From NCBI RefSeq assembly GCF_014851395.1, contig NW_024043372.1:12452469-12516468 (forward strand): a DNA stretch of 64,000 nt, given 5' to 3'. Positions 25,832-38,625 of this stretch are shown in pieces; the first letter of the stretch is position 1; every line of letters begins with the position of its first letter. Under the pieces are notes generated by a model, which saw only the letters and a program-made list of their open reading frames with translations, did not search any database and was not told the origin of the DNA. The translations under genes were made by a program, and so were the position numbers. The DNA is from Micropterus salmoides (taxonomy: Eukaryota; Chordata; Actinopteri; Centrarchiformes; Centrarchidae).

Positions 25832-28800
25832 AATGACAAAGACCCCCCCACCCACCCAACCTGGTGGATGATGAGCTTAACACCCCTGGAGTCCTTAAAT
25901 GCAGAGGAGTCAGAGGGGGGGAGGAACAGTTGTTTTATATTGACTCATGACAACCCTCTCCCTAACCCTATGGCCCTCCCCACAGAAACACAAACTACAG
26001 CGAGGTGATGGATTACATCCGCTACAGCGAAACATCCCACCTGACATCGTCACCCGGATTCGCATGTGTGAATGCTTCATTTAAGAGTGCTATAAACCCT
26101 TAAAAGATACACAAGACTGTTTTTATTTCTAATTGAAGTGAATCAGCCCTAAACAATCTACAAATGATTTGGTATTCTCATGAGAAATGGAACACTTTGT
26201 GTCTTCGGGGTTCCTACACAGGTCTAGAAATGGCTGGAAAACTGCTGGGAATACTACAAAATTAATGGTTATCATAGATTATTTTTAAGCCTTGACAAGT
26301 AAAACAAAGACTGAAAAATTAAGGGATTAACGTTTTAGGTGGGGGTCTTGTATCTTGTCTTGTTTTATCTAGTGTCTTTTATCTTTTAGTCACCACACCA
26401 AACAGTTTTTACTAAAAGTGTATGGATTATTTCCAGTTTTCTGCTAGATGACAGCCTTACACAGTTTCACACACAAACCTGGTGAATAATGTGGGGGAGT
26501 TGAACTACCAGTATGACAACAAGTATGACCAGTTATACCAGACTATTAGTGACAGATAAATACTGGAGCATTACCATTCACGAAATACCATCACTAAACG
26601 TGAGAATTTCTCTAGTTCTTGGATAAATCTGGATGGTAGAGATGTGAAAGATACACGTTTTCAACTCGTGAGTGTTCACATAATCAGAGAATTCACAATG
26701 GTTGAATTTACAGATTTACTGAGTGTGAGGGTAAAAATTGGATTGGGTTTAATCACCTTGAATGTCTGACTTTGACTGACATGAAACGTCCATATTTGCG
26801 TGGTTTTCAGACAATTCCGTATTATGAGGCACAAAGTCAAATAGAGCTTTCGGAGAGAGCAGTTTTCCAGTTGCAATTACAACTTGGATGTTGACATGAA
26901 TGCTATTTAGAAGATGGGATCTGGGAACACATTAACTCTGAACTCTCTGAATTATGCTTGTGATCTGTTTCCAAAAAAGATAAATTTGCTCAACCTGCAA
27001 AAGTATGTGATGTGAAATACTCCATGTTTCAAGTTATTTTTGTAAAGGAGAATAATTGAATTTATGTCTGAAAGGGCTAGAAGATTCCACCGATGTGTTT
27101 GTGTTATGTTTGTTACTCAAGTTTCTGTTGTGACCAGAGTTTCAGGCTAAAACCGAGCAGTTTGGCACCCTCCTTGAACCGATGTTCTATGCTTAACACA
27201 AAGACAAGCAACTAGACTAACAAACAAAAAGATGAAACAGTTGTCATTCAACCTATTAGACCCTTTAAAGCAAACGCACTGTCAATAACGTAAAAATTAC
27301 ACTGTCTCAGTGTTTCCCACGATGCTTCCATGACACATTTGAACTTATGCCACAAAATAACACTTTTACACTGAAGTAGTATTAGTGTCCAGACACTAAT
27401 CAGAGACATATTGACCCCCACATATTCAAATTCAAAGATGAGGGCAAATACCCTCCACTTCTGCAAAGAAAATATTGCCCCTCCCTGTGTAGGAACCCTG
27501 TCTCTCCCAAAGATAAAACCCAGAGAACCAAGACACTAGTCCGTTCTGCCATCAAGCCGCACTGTCTGCAGGTTCCCGATTCAGACTGCATGGGATGTGT
27601 GTGTGTGTGGTTTTTTTAGGGTGGATTTTTGCTTTAAATAGATACTGAAGCGAATGGATGCGAGTGAGTTTGGGCAAGTGAGGTGGGAGGAAGGGTCGAA
27701 AAAGCCATCAAAATCTATTTTGCCTGGTGAGTGACTGTAGTTTCTGAGTCCATGTCTACAGTATGTGTACTAGATAAATGTGTGTGTGTGTGCGCGCGTG
27801 CGTGCCTTTAACGTGTGCATGTGTGTTATGGTTTCTCTATGGATTTAACTGACATTAAAATGGTGTATACTACTTGGGCAAAGGATGAAGCATCTATTCA
27901 CATACACATTCATATTGAAAGAGCTTTACTGGGCGTGTACCTCTGAAGTATTGTTGAGTGATTCTGCACCGTTTGGATGAACTTACTCACTAATTACGCT
28001 GTTATTTATTTGCTGTCTTTATAGTGCGCCGCTGCTGAAAAAGTCCCATTTACAGACAGCAGGTGGTGCTAAAAAATCAGATGACCAACTTAAACTCGAC
28101 CTGACATCATGCTGAGTTCATTGTAAAGAAAAAGTGAGATGTTGTAGTTTGATTCTAGTAAGACTGTTTGAATATGAAAATTAATGGTTTGCATCAGGAT
28201 TATTATCACTGATGTTCTGTTACTGCTATTTGCACAATGGTGTCCACCACTTCTGATGTGGGAAAGTGGTGATTTGTGGTTTATTGTGGATACCAGCATT
28301 TTTCAGAAAGTTCTATTGGTTTGTTTTGCTTATCTGCTCCCCTCTGAAGGCCTGTTCACAGCTTAACGGTTTGTTTTCATAGTGTTAAAGATAAGGTTTT
28401 AAACATTCTTTTTGTCACTGCACCAATGTCTGATCTTTTAAAATGAAGATTGATTCATGTTTATCTTGATCACGCATGTAAGCTTTGCTTGTCTGCGAAT
28501 GAGTTACAGTCTGTCTGCTATCACACCTGAATTGTTACTTAGCTTTGCTATGTTCATCATGTCAGACTGTGGATTTTATCATGTATTTTGGGCTTACAAA
28601 TAAAATGGGAAAAGTTGTTGATGGAACGGCATGATAGTGTTAAATTTTTCATTTTCCATTTGAAAGGAATTATTTAAACGTTTTGATTTTAATTTTAATA
28701 GTTTTCATTTATCAAACGTTCACCTAGTTGTAATTATGAACATCTAAATGTTATTCATAATATTTAGAGTTCATTGATTCAATGATCGCCTGTTTGTAAA

Positions 28801-29119
28801 ATTAACCAGAATTATGTGTTGCAACGCTGCTGTATTTGTATTGAGTCAGCTGAGAGTCCACCTCCCAAACAGTATACACTGTTCTGCATTGCTTCCTTTA
28901 GTGGCGTCAGTCTTTTTTTTCTTTGTGTGTGTGTCTTTGTGTGTGTTGGTGTGTGAGTGAGAGACAGATGGTGAGATATCTGAATATTGCTGGATTCATT
29001 CTCTAGTTTTAGTTTGTGACTATGTACGGATTTGAGACGGGTGGTTTGGAGAGTGGATGAGATGAAAGTTTACATAGTCCTAAAATAGCACATTTATTTG
29101 AAGAGAAACTGTCAATAAA
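25832..29119 (+). other. ilrun: ilrun long 3' UTR (inferred)
   Basis: No other gene is visible between the ilrun stop and the LINE at 29250. Canonical AATAAA hexamers occur at 28599-28604 and 29114-29119, so the mature 3' UTR may run about 2.8-3.3 kb. The interval holds GT-rich runs (about 27780-27800 and 28923-28950) but little obvious transposon sequence, as expected for a conserved UTR. The extent is inference. Confidence 0.5.
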
Positions 29120-29249
29120 AGCTTTTTTCCCTGTATCTATAATTAAGCATTTGTATGATTAAATTAACACTGAAACAATGAGTAAGTTGTCTTTTTTGAG
29201 GGGGCCAAATACCAGCTTTGCTTATTATTTTTCTATATTTTACATCTAA

Positions 29250-31243
29250 AAAGGGAATGCAGGAAAGCAGAGCGCAGAAGGAAAAAATCCAGTCTCCAAG
29301 TCCATTACCTCAGTCTGAAGGATTTATTAATTAACTACAATAACTTGGTTAAGGATGTGAGAACACACTATTTTTCTGAACTCATTACTACACATAAACA
29401 CAATCCCAGGTTTCTGTTTAAGACTGTGGATCAGCTGGTAAACCCAACCCCTCCTTGTGCCTCAGCTGGAAGTAATGATGACTTTGAATTGTTTTTATCT
29501 TATTTTACCAATAAGGTGGTGTCAATCAGAGCCTCTATTACACAAATGAGAGTGTCCTCCAGCCCACTTGATGTAATACCTACAAAGTTTTTACTGAAAG
29601 TAATGGATTCTGTTGGGCCCCATTTGATCTCTGTTTTTAACAGCTCCCTATCTACTGGTTGTATCCCTGATTATTTTAAAACGGCTTGCGTGAACCCACT
29701 TTTAAAGAAACCTGGTTTAGATCCCTCCCTCCCACATAATTTTAGACCAATTTCAATACTGCCTTTTATTGCAAAGATTCTAGAAAGAATTGGGTCCAAA
29801 CAGCTGCTCACTGTACTGGAAAATAACAAATTATTTGAAAAGTTTCAGTCTGGTTTCAGGAAGTACCACATCACTGAGACTGCCCTGCTTAAAGTCACCA
29901 ATGACCTTTTAATGTCTGCTGATGAAGGCATGTGCTCAGTCCTGGTACTACTGGACCTTAGCGCTGCTTTTGACACCATTGATCACAACATCATGTTAGA
30001 CAGACTGAGGCACTGGGTGGGTTTTCATCCTACCTGTCAAATAGTAATTGCGCGTCTGTAAACAACTATGTCTCTTCGTTCTGTCCAGTTAAATATGGTG
30101 TGCCTCAGGGGTCGGTCTTAGGACCCATTTTGTTTTCCTTGTATCTGCTTCCCCTTGGACATATTATCCATAAACATGGCATTTCTTTTCATATTTATGC
30201 TGATGACACACAAATATACTTACCTGTCAGATCCACAGACCCTGGAATGCTGAGTTCACTTAACAACTGCCTTTGTGAAGTTAAAACATGGATGTCAAAT
30301 AATTTCCTCCAGCTGAACTCAGACAAAACAGAAATCCTGGTCATCGGGTCCCAGCAGATGGCAAATCAAATACTGCCATCTGCTGGTTCCCTAGTAAATC
30401 ACATTAAGCCTGTGGCAAAGAACCTTGGTGTTTGGTTTGATAGTAATTTAAATTTCGAGCAGCACACCACAAAGCTTGTTCAATCATGTTTTTATCAACT
30501 TAGAAATATCGCAAAAATTCGATCTATGTTAACTTTTAAGGACACCAAGACCATTTTACACGCCTTCATCTCATCACGCCTGGATTATTGCAACAGCCTT
30601 TTCACCTGTTTAACGCAAAAATCTATTGATCGACTCCAGACTGTCCAGAACTCAGCTGCCAGGCTTTTAACCAGAACAAAGAAATATGACCACATTACTC
30701 CTATTTTAGCTTCATTACTGGCTCCCAGTATGTTTTAGAATTGACTTTAAAATTCTATTGATCACTTTTAAAGCTCTTCATGGCCTCTCGCCTTGTTATA
30801 TTTCTGACCTTTTAGTCGCATACACACCAGCACGTACCTTGAGATCCTCGGGCAGAGGTCTGTTGTCTGTTCCAGAGTCTCGACTGAAAACTAAAGGGGA
30901 CAGAGCGTTTGCTGTCAGGGCCCCGAGGCTCTGGAACAGCCTGCCCGAGGAAATCAGGTCAGCTGAGTCAGTGAACTCTTTTAAGTCCCTTCTTAAAACA
31001 TACTTTTATAGGAAAGCCTTTCCCGATCTTATTTGACTTTATTTTATCCCTTTTATTTTATTGTATTTTACAAATTTTATATTTATCTGTATTTTAGTCT
31101 TTTCAATGTTTTCATGCTTTTATCTTGTATTGTTTTTGTATTATTGTCTCTTGGGTATTATTGTCTTTACACTTGTTAAAGCACTTTGTAACTTGTTTTT
31201 GAAAAGTGCTCTACAAATAAAGATTATTATTATTATTATTATC
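29250..31243 (+). mobile_element. L2/CR1-clade LINE, 5'-truncated, reverse transcriptase broken
   Basis: A non-LTR retrotransposon remnant covering the reverse transcriptase and C-terminal part of ORF2. An open frame enters at about 29252 and runs to a stop at 30059-30061. It holds motifs such as NFRPISILPF and LLDLSAAFDTIDH. After an apparent small deletion the next frame carries YGVPQGSVLGP and the catalytic YADD (30196-30207). It breaks again near 30718 and resumes to 31036, with ITFKALHGLSPCYISDLL and APRLWNSLP. The 3' end AAGTGCTCTACAAATAAAG is followed by ATT repeats (31223-31242), the tail style of L2-like elements. No endonuclease domain is present. It is dead, with at least two frame breaks. 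Confidence 0.9.
29255..31036 (+). pseudogene. LINE ORF2 reverse transcriptase pseudogene
   Basis: Coding remnant of the element at 29250-31243, in three frame segments: 29255-30061, about 30030-30738, and about 30720-31036. The first break falls between HWVGF and the segment beginning SYLSN in another frame, where a few residues of the fingers-palm region appear lost. The second is a small loss in the thumb-connection region. The YADD active site is intact, but no continuous protein can be made. Confidence 0.85.
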
Positions 31244-31479
31244 CTCTACCACTTTAACCTTAAATTACGCCAGGCTCAGCCTATATATAATTATAAAGCT
31301 GCAGTGGCAGTGGTTTAAGTCGATCCTGTGCCACCTATCGGCAAGAAAAACAACAGCAACAGTTTAGATATGCAAGGTCGTCTTCAGAACAAAAAAAATT
31401 ATAGCTTCTCCCATTGTGGCAGTTGAGACGCCTTCAGGCTGTCGGTGCTCTATGCATGGCACTATTGGTCTGTCGTCCG

Positions 31480-33065
31480 GACTGAAATATCTCAACAATC
31501 ATCCTGACTTTACTTTAGCACCACCAGCAGGTTGACATTGTCGTCTTGACAAATCTTGGATGCGTTGCTGTGGTTCAGATATCCTCGGTGCCTAAAGGAT
31601 AAATCCTAATGACCTTGGTGATCATCTGACTTTTCCTTTGGTGCCCTATTTTGTGAAATATCATAACATCTGTGTGATGGATTGGCATAAACGTTGGTAC
31701 AGATATTTGTGGTTCCCAGATGATAAATCCGAATGACTTGGTGATCCCTTAGTGATTTATTTTCTCTCCATGAGGTTCACTTATTTAGCTTTGAGGGAAA
31801 TATGTGGACAACTACTGAATGAAATGCAATGACATTTGGTACAGACATGCATGTCCCTTTCAAGGACTGTAATAAATCTGGTGATCCCCTGACTTTTCAT
31901 CGTGTCAAGGTTTCTTGGAGTGATTATAGATGACAAGATTTGCTGGAAATCTCACATAAAACATATCCAAACAAAACTGTCTAGAAGTATTTCAGTCCTG
32001 GCTAAAGCTAAGCACATTCTAGATTACAGATCACTCCACATTTTGTATTGTTCACTGGTGTTACCGTATTTAAATTACCATGTAGAGGTAATTCATTGCA
32101 ATCGTTATTTATACTTCAAAAAAGAGCAATGAGAATAATTCATAGCACTGGATATTTGGAACACACCAACTAATTATTTTCACAGTCTAAAGCATTAAAA
32201 CTATTTGATCTAGTTGAATTTCAAACAGCAGTAAATATGTTCAAGGCTAGAAACAATTTATTTCCTGGCAATATAGGCAATAAGGTTTTCTGAAAGAGAG
32301 GGGGGCTACAACTTAAAGGGAAAGTCAAATTTTAAAACGCCCAGTTTTCGAACAACTAGGAAAAGTTTCGGTTTATCTGTAAGTGGTGTTAAATTGTGGA
32401 ATAAACGAAATAATAAATTAAAGCAATGTCCAAACATATTCCATTTTAATAAGATGTTCAAAGAAATTATATTCCAGAGGTACAGAGAAACACAGTGCTA
32501 ATAATAACCAGGGTTTATATTGAATAATTTCCAGTATGTATAAATATTGTCGTGTATGGGTAATATCTGTGTGTGAATAGAACTTTTGAATATGTATTTT
32601 CATTGATTACAGATTTATTATCTCTGTAGATTATTTTGTAGTTATTTCCTTAGATATGGTAGTAAGGGTATAAAGGGGTAGGATTACATAAGTTTTACTT
32701 CTTCCTATCTCCTTTTTGCACATGTAAATAGAGGTTTTTAAGTACTGGAAAGTATGGAGTTTTACTTTGTTGTTCATTTGTTTATTACCACTATTTTTTG
32801 TTTTGTTGATTATTTTTAAAATTTATTAACATGTTCAAAATAAAGATATCCATCAAGGTTTCAATTTGTCGTATATTTTTGTTTATGACCAAATATCTGG
32901 AAAACAATGACATTTCCATCATCCTCAGAAGTACTTTGTGTTTAATGCTAATTAGAATATGTTATTATTCTAACACACTAAACTAATATAGTGAACATTA
33001 GAATCGGCATGTTAGCATGCTAACTTTAGCATTTAGCTGAAAGCACTGGTGTGCCTATCAGTACA
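31480..33065 (+). repeat. TTAGCATGCTAAC fish repeat, copy 2, split by a LINE
   Basis: Left part 31480-31914 contains AATCCTAATGACCTTGGTGA and GGTGATCCCCTGACTTTTCA. Right part 32853-33065 contains TTTATGACCAAATATCTGGA and TTAGCATGCTAACTTTAGC. Together they make one colinear copy of the family at 2040-2560 and 56920-57465, interrupted by the LINE at 31915-32852. Confidence 0.8.
31915..32852 (+). mobile_element. 5'-truncated LINE inserted in an older repeat, 10-bp target duplication
   Basis: The insertion is flanked by TCAAGGTTTC at 31905-31914 and again at 32853-32862, a clean 10-bp target-site duplication. Its start encodes a LINE ORF2 C-terminal segment (FLGVIIDDKICWKSHIKHIQ), then LHILYCSLVLPYLNY, with a frame break near 32100. 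The 3' end has TTCAAAATAAAGATATCC. It belongs to a different LINE family from 29250-31243. Only the far 3' end of the element was copied. Confidence 0.85.
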
Positions 33066-36000
33066 GCCTCGCACTCACCTCCCTCTATATTTATGTCTGT
33101 ACTCGAATATACACTGCTCTCATTGTGTGTCTTCCTCCTGGTTACTTTAGAGAGGGAAGGAAGGAGTCTTAGCCACTTTTTAACTGTTTAGAGGTGAGTG
33201 GTATGCAGAAGCCTAAAAAAACATAAAAAAATTAAACCGCTGCTTCTATTAGTTTACTTTCCTATAGATGGCACATGACTAGATTAGAGAATTTAGAAAG
33301 TAATCTACTTTATGTGGTTAAAAATATAGAGAAATGCCCTTGCCATGGTTATTGATGATATACAGGAAAAGTCCTGATGGAATAACGGGTTGTAAGGACA
33401 TGATTGTCAGTTTTTGTACTCTAACTTCCCTGAAAGGTATCCTGACAGTATCAAATATCAGTCTCTCCTGCTGAAAGTTGTTTGTCTAGTGGATAGACAC
33501 ACAGCAATTTCCACAGAAGGGTTTGCAGTGAAATAAGTGCACATCTAAATATTAAAATTCCTGTGTGTTATATTCACATGCATCTGTTGCCTATTGTCTG
33601 GGGAAAGAGTCTTGTCTTTGGTAGTAGATTTCACAGGCTCCAACAGGCCCTTTGGAACTCATCCAAGATCAAAATGAATAGAGTATTGTACAAATATTCA
33701 TTATTTGGTTTGCTGTCATTTATCCTCAACTAAAAGAACATGAAGTTGAGTAAGAACATTATTTAGCATGACATCTCCTAATTTAAACTGCACTAAAATG
33801 AAGTTAGTTGATACTTGGACTGATTGGGTTACTATTATAAAGGTTGAGCCTGAGTGTGCATATAATATTACAGGCATACTGAAGATGTATGTTTATGTAC
33901 GAGAGACAGTGCGTGTGTCTGTGTGTGTTTGGGGCGTGATATCCATGGGCATGCAGGTGGCGAGCACTGAGGCGATTATTTGAATGGGGCTTATGTAGAC
34001 ATCGTGTGACAGGGTAACTGAGGACAAATATTGACTTTTGTTTCAGTGTGGATCCTGCAAAGCTCCTATCATATCTGCAATCTCTCAAAGCACTTGAGTC
34101 ACTGGGTTGTTTTTTTAATTATGGATAACTGCCCATCATTTCTGTCAAGTCAAACAGGCCTGTAGCTCGAGGCTTCAAGAGCATACAAGTGAAGAAATAA
34201 AACACTTGTGTGAAAGAGTGTTTTATACTTGGAAAGCTAGATATAAAATACTATACATAATACTGTATAAGGTCCTTAGTTTGCCATCATTAGAAACACT
34301 GCACTGTTTTTAGCAACTTTTTGTAACATAATTAAGTTAAGAGAAATAATTGCTTGTATGGGTAAAAAACAATAGTTAAAGATAAGTAATAAAGTTTTTA
34401 ATCAATTTGTGATTATTCCTATTCAGGATCACAGATGGTTTAAAATTCACATTTAAGAGAAGGATGACATGCAAAGGGCCCAGGCTGGGTTCAAACCCAG
34501 TAACGACTCAGCCTTGAAACCTGGTACTGAAAATATTTAATGAAGAACTGGTTGCTGCAAATGCTTGGGCAAAATGCTAGAGGCAGACTGAAATGTTTGA
34601 CTTAAAAATCTCTTACTCTGATTCTTATGTTAAAATTCAAATTAACATGTCCATACTGTCTGGCCCCAAGGCAGAAATGCACATCAAACAGCACTCACCA
34701 AATACATGCATCACTACACAGCAGTGATATCTGATTAGATTTCCTCAAAATCAGCAATTCAATATCAAAACTACACTTAAGTGTTTAAAAGACAACTCTC
34801 ACATGTACTCATTCAGGATAATGCAAATGCTCTACAGTGAGTCTGACGGAAGTGGTTCAGTCAGTGTCGGACAGGAAGCAGCCGTATGTTTTTATACACC
34901 ATCTGGTTGATACAGTTCCTACTGCCTCGGAAGTATCAATGTGATTAGATAAGGGATTTTATTTGTATGGGAGTGGAGTGCTGCGGGTATCATAAACGAC
35001 GACCAAGTTGAGCCAAACTTTTTCTGAAGAGATGGCTCATAGCATCAAGAACTCAAAGGAGAGTAAAAGATGGAAGATCATTTACTCAAGTTAAAGAAGA
35101 TATACTACAATGAAAATACAAGTACTCATTCCTCATTAGAAATATCCCAGTGCAGAAGAATTGGCATCAAAATGTATCAAAAGTAGAAGTACTTTTATAA
35201 CAACTGGGCCCTTCCAATCTTGAGTCATAATTAGCATTTTAATGTTGTAACTGGTCCAAGTTTTACTGTTTAATATACACTCCACAGTAGCCTCTATGAC
35301 AAGGTAACATATGTTATGAGATTATGACAAGTTTTGTCTGTGAAATCTTTATCTCTAAAGGTAAATATTACCGACAGCTGTTAATTGTAGCTGATTAAAA
35401 TGCATAGCCTTCTGACATGTAGCAGAATAGAAGTACTGGAAAAAGTGAGGCCTTCACACCTTCTATTTAAATTTGAACTACTGAATATTTTATAATAAAA
35501 CTGGACCAAAATTACATGTAAGATGAAACGAGAAATATCCAGTATACTGTACTTAAGTAACAGAGCTGCATAAGCATGTGTTTGTCTGCCTGGGACAGCC
35601 CTAAATGCAATACATTTAAGAATGGTTGTTTAACTCACCAGTAGCTAATGGTATTCAAAGTATTACAAATACAATGTTTAACAATGTGAAAGCCACCTGT
35701 AGGTCAGTAAAGAAGGTACTGTCTTCATGTAATGTACTGGAATACAAAGGTGTACATGTTTGGGGTTAAACTTAGCAAAACTGCTACACACACACTCCAA
35801 TTTGTCTCTAACACAGTTTACTTAGGATTGGATCCATATGACATCAAAGAGCTGTTCCATTTTTATTGCCTGAAAAATCCCCAAAAAGGTGTATAGCTTC
35901 TCATCACCTTGTTTTCCCACTTTTAGCCAACTTTGGAAAACAAATTATCAGCAGTGATATATTCCAAAATAGACTTCCTTGTGCCATCTGCCTCATACAT

Positions 36001-36139
36001 GAACATGAATCACCTGCAAAGACAGTTAAAACCTTGATATGCTACTTTGTTTGCCCTGAGGCAAGACGTTTCCCTCCCTCCTCTTCTTTGAGCGTAAGTG
36101 AATACAGTTCCAGTATGTCTAGTGTGGGCCAACTTTGAA
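33066..36139. other. Intergenic, no gene recognised
   Basis: No coding signal. Around 35085-35560 is a diverged copy of the repeat seen at 44406-45045 (phrases AAAAGTAGAAGTACTTTTAT and GTACTTAAGTAACAGAG). A tRNA-like B-box phrase GGTTCAAACCCAG at about 34488 may be a SINE scrap. Confidence 0.5.
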
Positions 36140-36652
36140 GACGAGAGTAGATTATTCTATTAGAGTTCAGCAAGAAGGTCATTGGTTCAAACCCCGGTTG
36201 CCCCAGTCTTTCTTTGTGGAGTTTGCATGTTCTCCCCGTGTCAGCGTGGGTTCTCTCCGGGTGCTCCGGCTTCCTCCCACCATCCAAAGACATGCAGGCT
36301 TGGTTGATTGGTGTCTCCAAAATTGTTCTTAGGTGTAAATGTGAGTGGTTTTTTGTCTATGTGTGGCCCTGCGATGGACTGGCAACCTGTCCAGGGTGTA
36401 CCCCGCCTTTCGCCTGATGTAAGGTGGCATGGGCTCCAGCCCCCCGCAACCTGTATGCAGGATAAGCGGTTGACGATGGATGGATGGATGGATGGATGAA
36501 TGGATGGATGGATGGATGTTTGTCTATGTGTGGCCCTGCGATGGACTGGCGACCTGTCCAGGGTGTACCCCGCCTTTCGCCTGATGTAAGCTGGGATTGG
36601 CTCCAGCCCCCCGTGACCTGTATGCAGGATAAACGGTTGACGATGGATGGAT
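36140..36652 (+). mobile_element. tRNA-derived SINE with duplicated 3' tail and GGAT repeats
   Basis: A B-box-like GGTTCAAACCCCGG (about 36184-36197) is followed by the conserved core GGTTCTCTCCGGGTGCTCCG and a tail TGTCTATGTGTGGCCCTGCG to GACGATGGATGG (36354-36490). The tail recurs at 36521-36652 with about eight differences, separated by GGAT tandem repeats (36476-36518). The head is degenerate. The core and tail match a fish SINE family I know only by sequence feel. Confidence 0.75.
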
Positions 36653-38147
36653 GTTTCCACACTGTAACGTTGCCTCACTCACTCTATGCTCAGACGTCTG
36701 TATCGTCTTGGTGGCATTGGTTGTTTTTCCTCTTTCTTTTTGGCATCCTGCAATATGTCTCAAACTCTCCCCTGTTCACATGTGGCCCAAAGCTTCTATT
36801 TCCATTGGTGTACATTTACCGCAGAGCTGCTCCATGCCAGAGACAACTGGCCTCCATACACCTCAATTTCTGCACACTGTATTCTGGCTCATGTAAGTAG
36901 TATAACAGGTAATTTTCTTCCATATCTACCGGAACATTGTCTTCCACCAGTGGTTTATATCGCAAGTTGATTTTGGACAGGGTGTTTGGACTTTGAAGCA
37001 TTGAGGGGCTGCCCCTCTCTTGAACCAACTGTCTGTGGAGGCAGGCATGCAAAAAATGTGGGAGTGCAATCTGTAGTTCAAACAACAGCCCCATGCTATT
37101 AAAAAGGGAATTCTCCAGGTTGATTAGTCTGTTGGTCAAAATTGCATCAGTGCTATCTGTCATCAGCACTTGTGGCACTGTGATTAGTTATCTGGCACCA
37201 CATTAGAACAGTCTTTGTTTCTTGGACCTGTCTATTCCTGTGTGCAACAGTGTGACACCAACTTTTAACTATCTAACTGCTTCAGTTGCTTTAAATCTGT
37301 TTCGCTGGCTCTGTCCTTTTTCCTGGTGACATGGAAAGAGGCATCTGGTAGAGGTCTGACTTTTGTGTGTGGAAATAGCTTGTATACATGTAATTGAAGA
37401 CCCTAACAGAATGTGATCATAATTTAAAGCTGTAACTTTATCCATGTTCAAACAACAAAGATGACAATGCATGCACATTTGTTAAGCTGTCACTGCACTG
37501 CTGTGGCAAATATCGACCAATCAGGTAACTTGAAACTGAATACATGATCAAGTTTACCAACGTTGGCACCGTCAACCACACAGGTGCAATCCAACAAACG
37601 AACATGATGAACTTTTGTCAACTGCAGAATATCAAGAGTGTCTTTAGTGTCGCGCCACATTCCACCAAACATATCAACATACAGTATGTAACGACAGTAT
37701 ATTAACTAAAAAAACTAGAAAATCTTAATTTTAAACCCAGAATATATTGAATAAATTTGAGATTTAGGAACTAAACAAAGATTGACAGCCTTCATTGTGT
37801 GTTTCTGCCCTGAAGTGCATGTAAATTAATACAGTTTACTGATCAATTAGGCACTATTTGTTTTTTTTGTTTTTTTATTTTTAATTTCTATTTATTTATT
37901 TATAAACACCATAATCAACATTACTGGAAATGTGCCAGTGTTAGCTTACTGGCTAATTTTCAATTGCATTCTTTCGGCAAGATGTTCTGTAGCCCTAAGT
38001 GGCCACCGATTCAAACATTTTCTTACTCTGTTTTTCGAATTTTTCTTGTTTTTCTCGTGATCTCGTGAAAACAAAAGAGTAGTTTAACACAGGGGTTGGC
38101 AGGAACGTTTCTCAATGGTAATTTTAGTATGTATTTAGTAGTTACTG

Positions 38148-38206
38148 CTTAGCTCAGTTGGAGAGCTCAGGACTCAGTCTTAGGGTAGTGTGTTTGATTC
38201 TCATTG
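38148..38206 (+). repeat. tRNA-like segment in left arm (not a functional tRNA)
   Basis: A-box-like AGCTCAGTTGGAGAGC (38151-38166) and B-box-like GTTTGATTC (38192-38200) are spaced as in a tRNA. The body does not fold into a proper cloverleaf, so it is a tRNA-derived repeat part. Confidence 0.5.
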
Positions 38207-38564
38207 AAAGCCAGTTGTTTTTCCTTTTTTATCTATTTCATAATCCTCTTCAACAAAGTTCTTATAAAGAGACTGTTTCACATGCTCACAACAAAGCATG
38301 TGCTGGACGGTGTGCATCCCAGCGATTGGTCCATATCCATCAACCTATGGACTTTTCATTTCCCCATCATTCCCAGACAGAGGAAATTCCTGTGTTTCTT
38401 ATTCAGGGGAATTCATTTAATGTTACACATTTCTTTATGGCTATTTCTGAACCTCTGAAATAGCTGTCGGGAAATTTGTGATTGGATTCCCCTGAATCTC
38501 TTCATAACAACTTTGCTGAAGAGTATAACAAAAAACACAAAATAAGAAAGAAAAGTTGTTGAGA

Positions 38565-38625
38565 GTGGGAGTCAAACACGCATTCCTTGGATTACAAATC
38601 CTGTGCTCTACCAGCTATACCACTG
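38565..38625 (-). repeat. tRNA-like segment in right arm (not a functional tRNA)
   Basis: On the minus strand TATAGCTGGTAGAGCACAGG, then an anticodon-arm-like GGATTTGTAATCC, then GTTTGACTC. This arm is the better preserved of the two. If read as a tRNA, the loop would present TGT (Thr). The acceptor stem is not supported. Confidence 0.5.

Noticed and set aside
36241..36678. 145-residue minus-strand frame with repeated HPSIHPS residues
   Set aside because: It is the antisense reading of the SINE core, tail and GGAT repeats.
38148..38206. Possible tRNA gene
   Set aside because: Box motifs are present but the stems do not form a proper cloverleaf, and it is embedded in a fold-back repeat.
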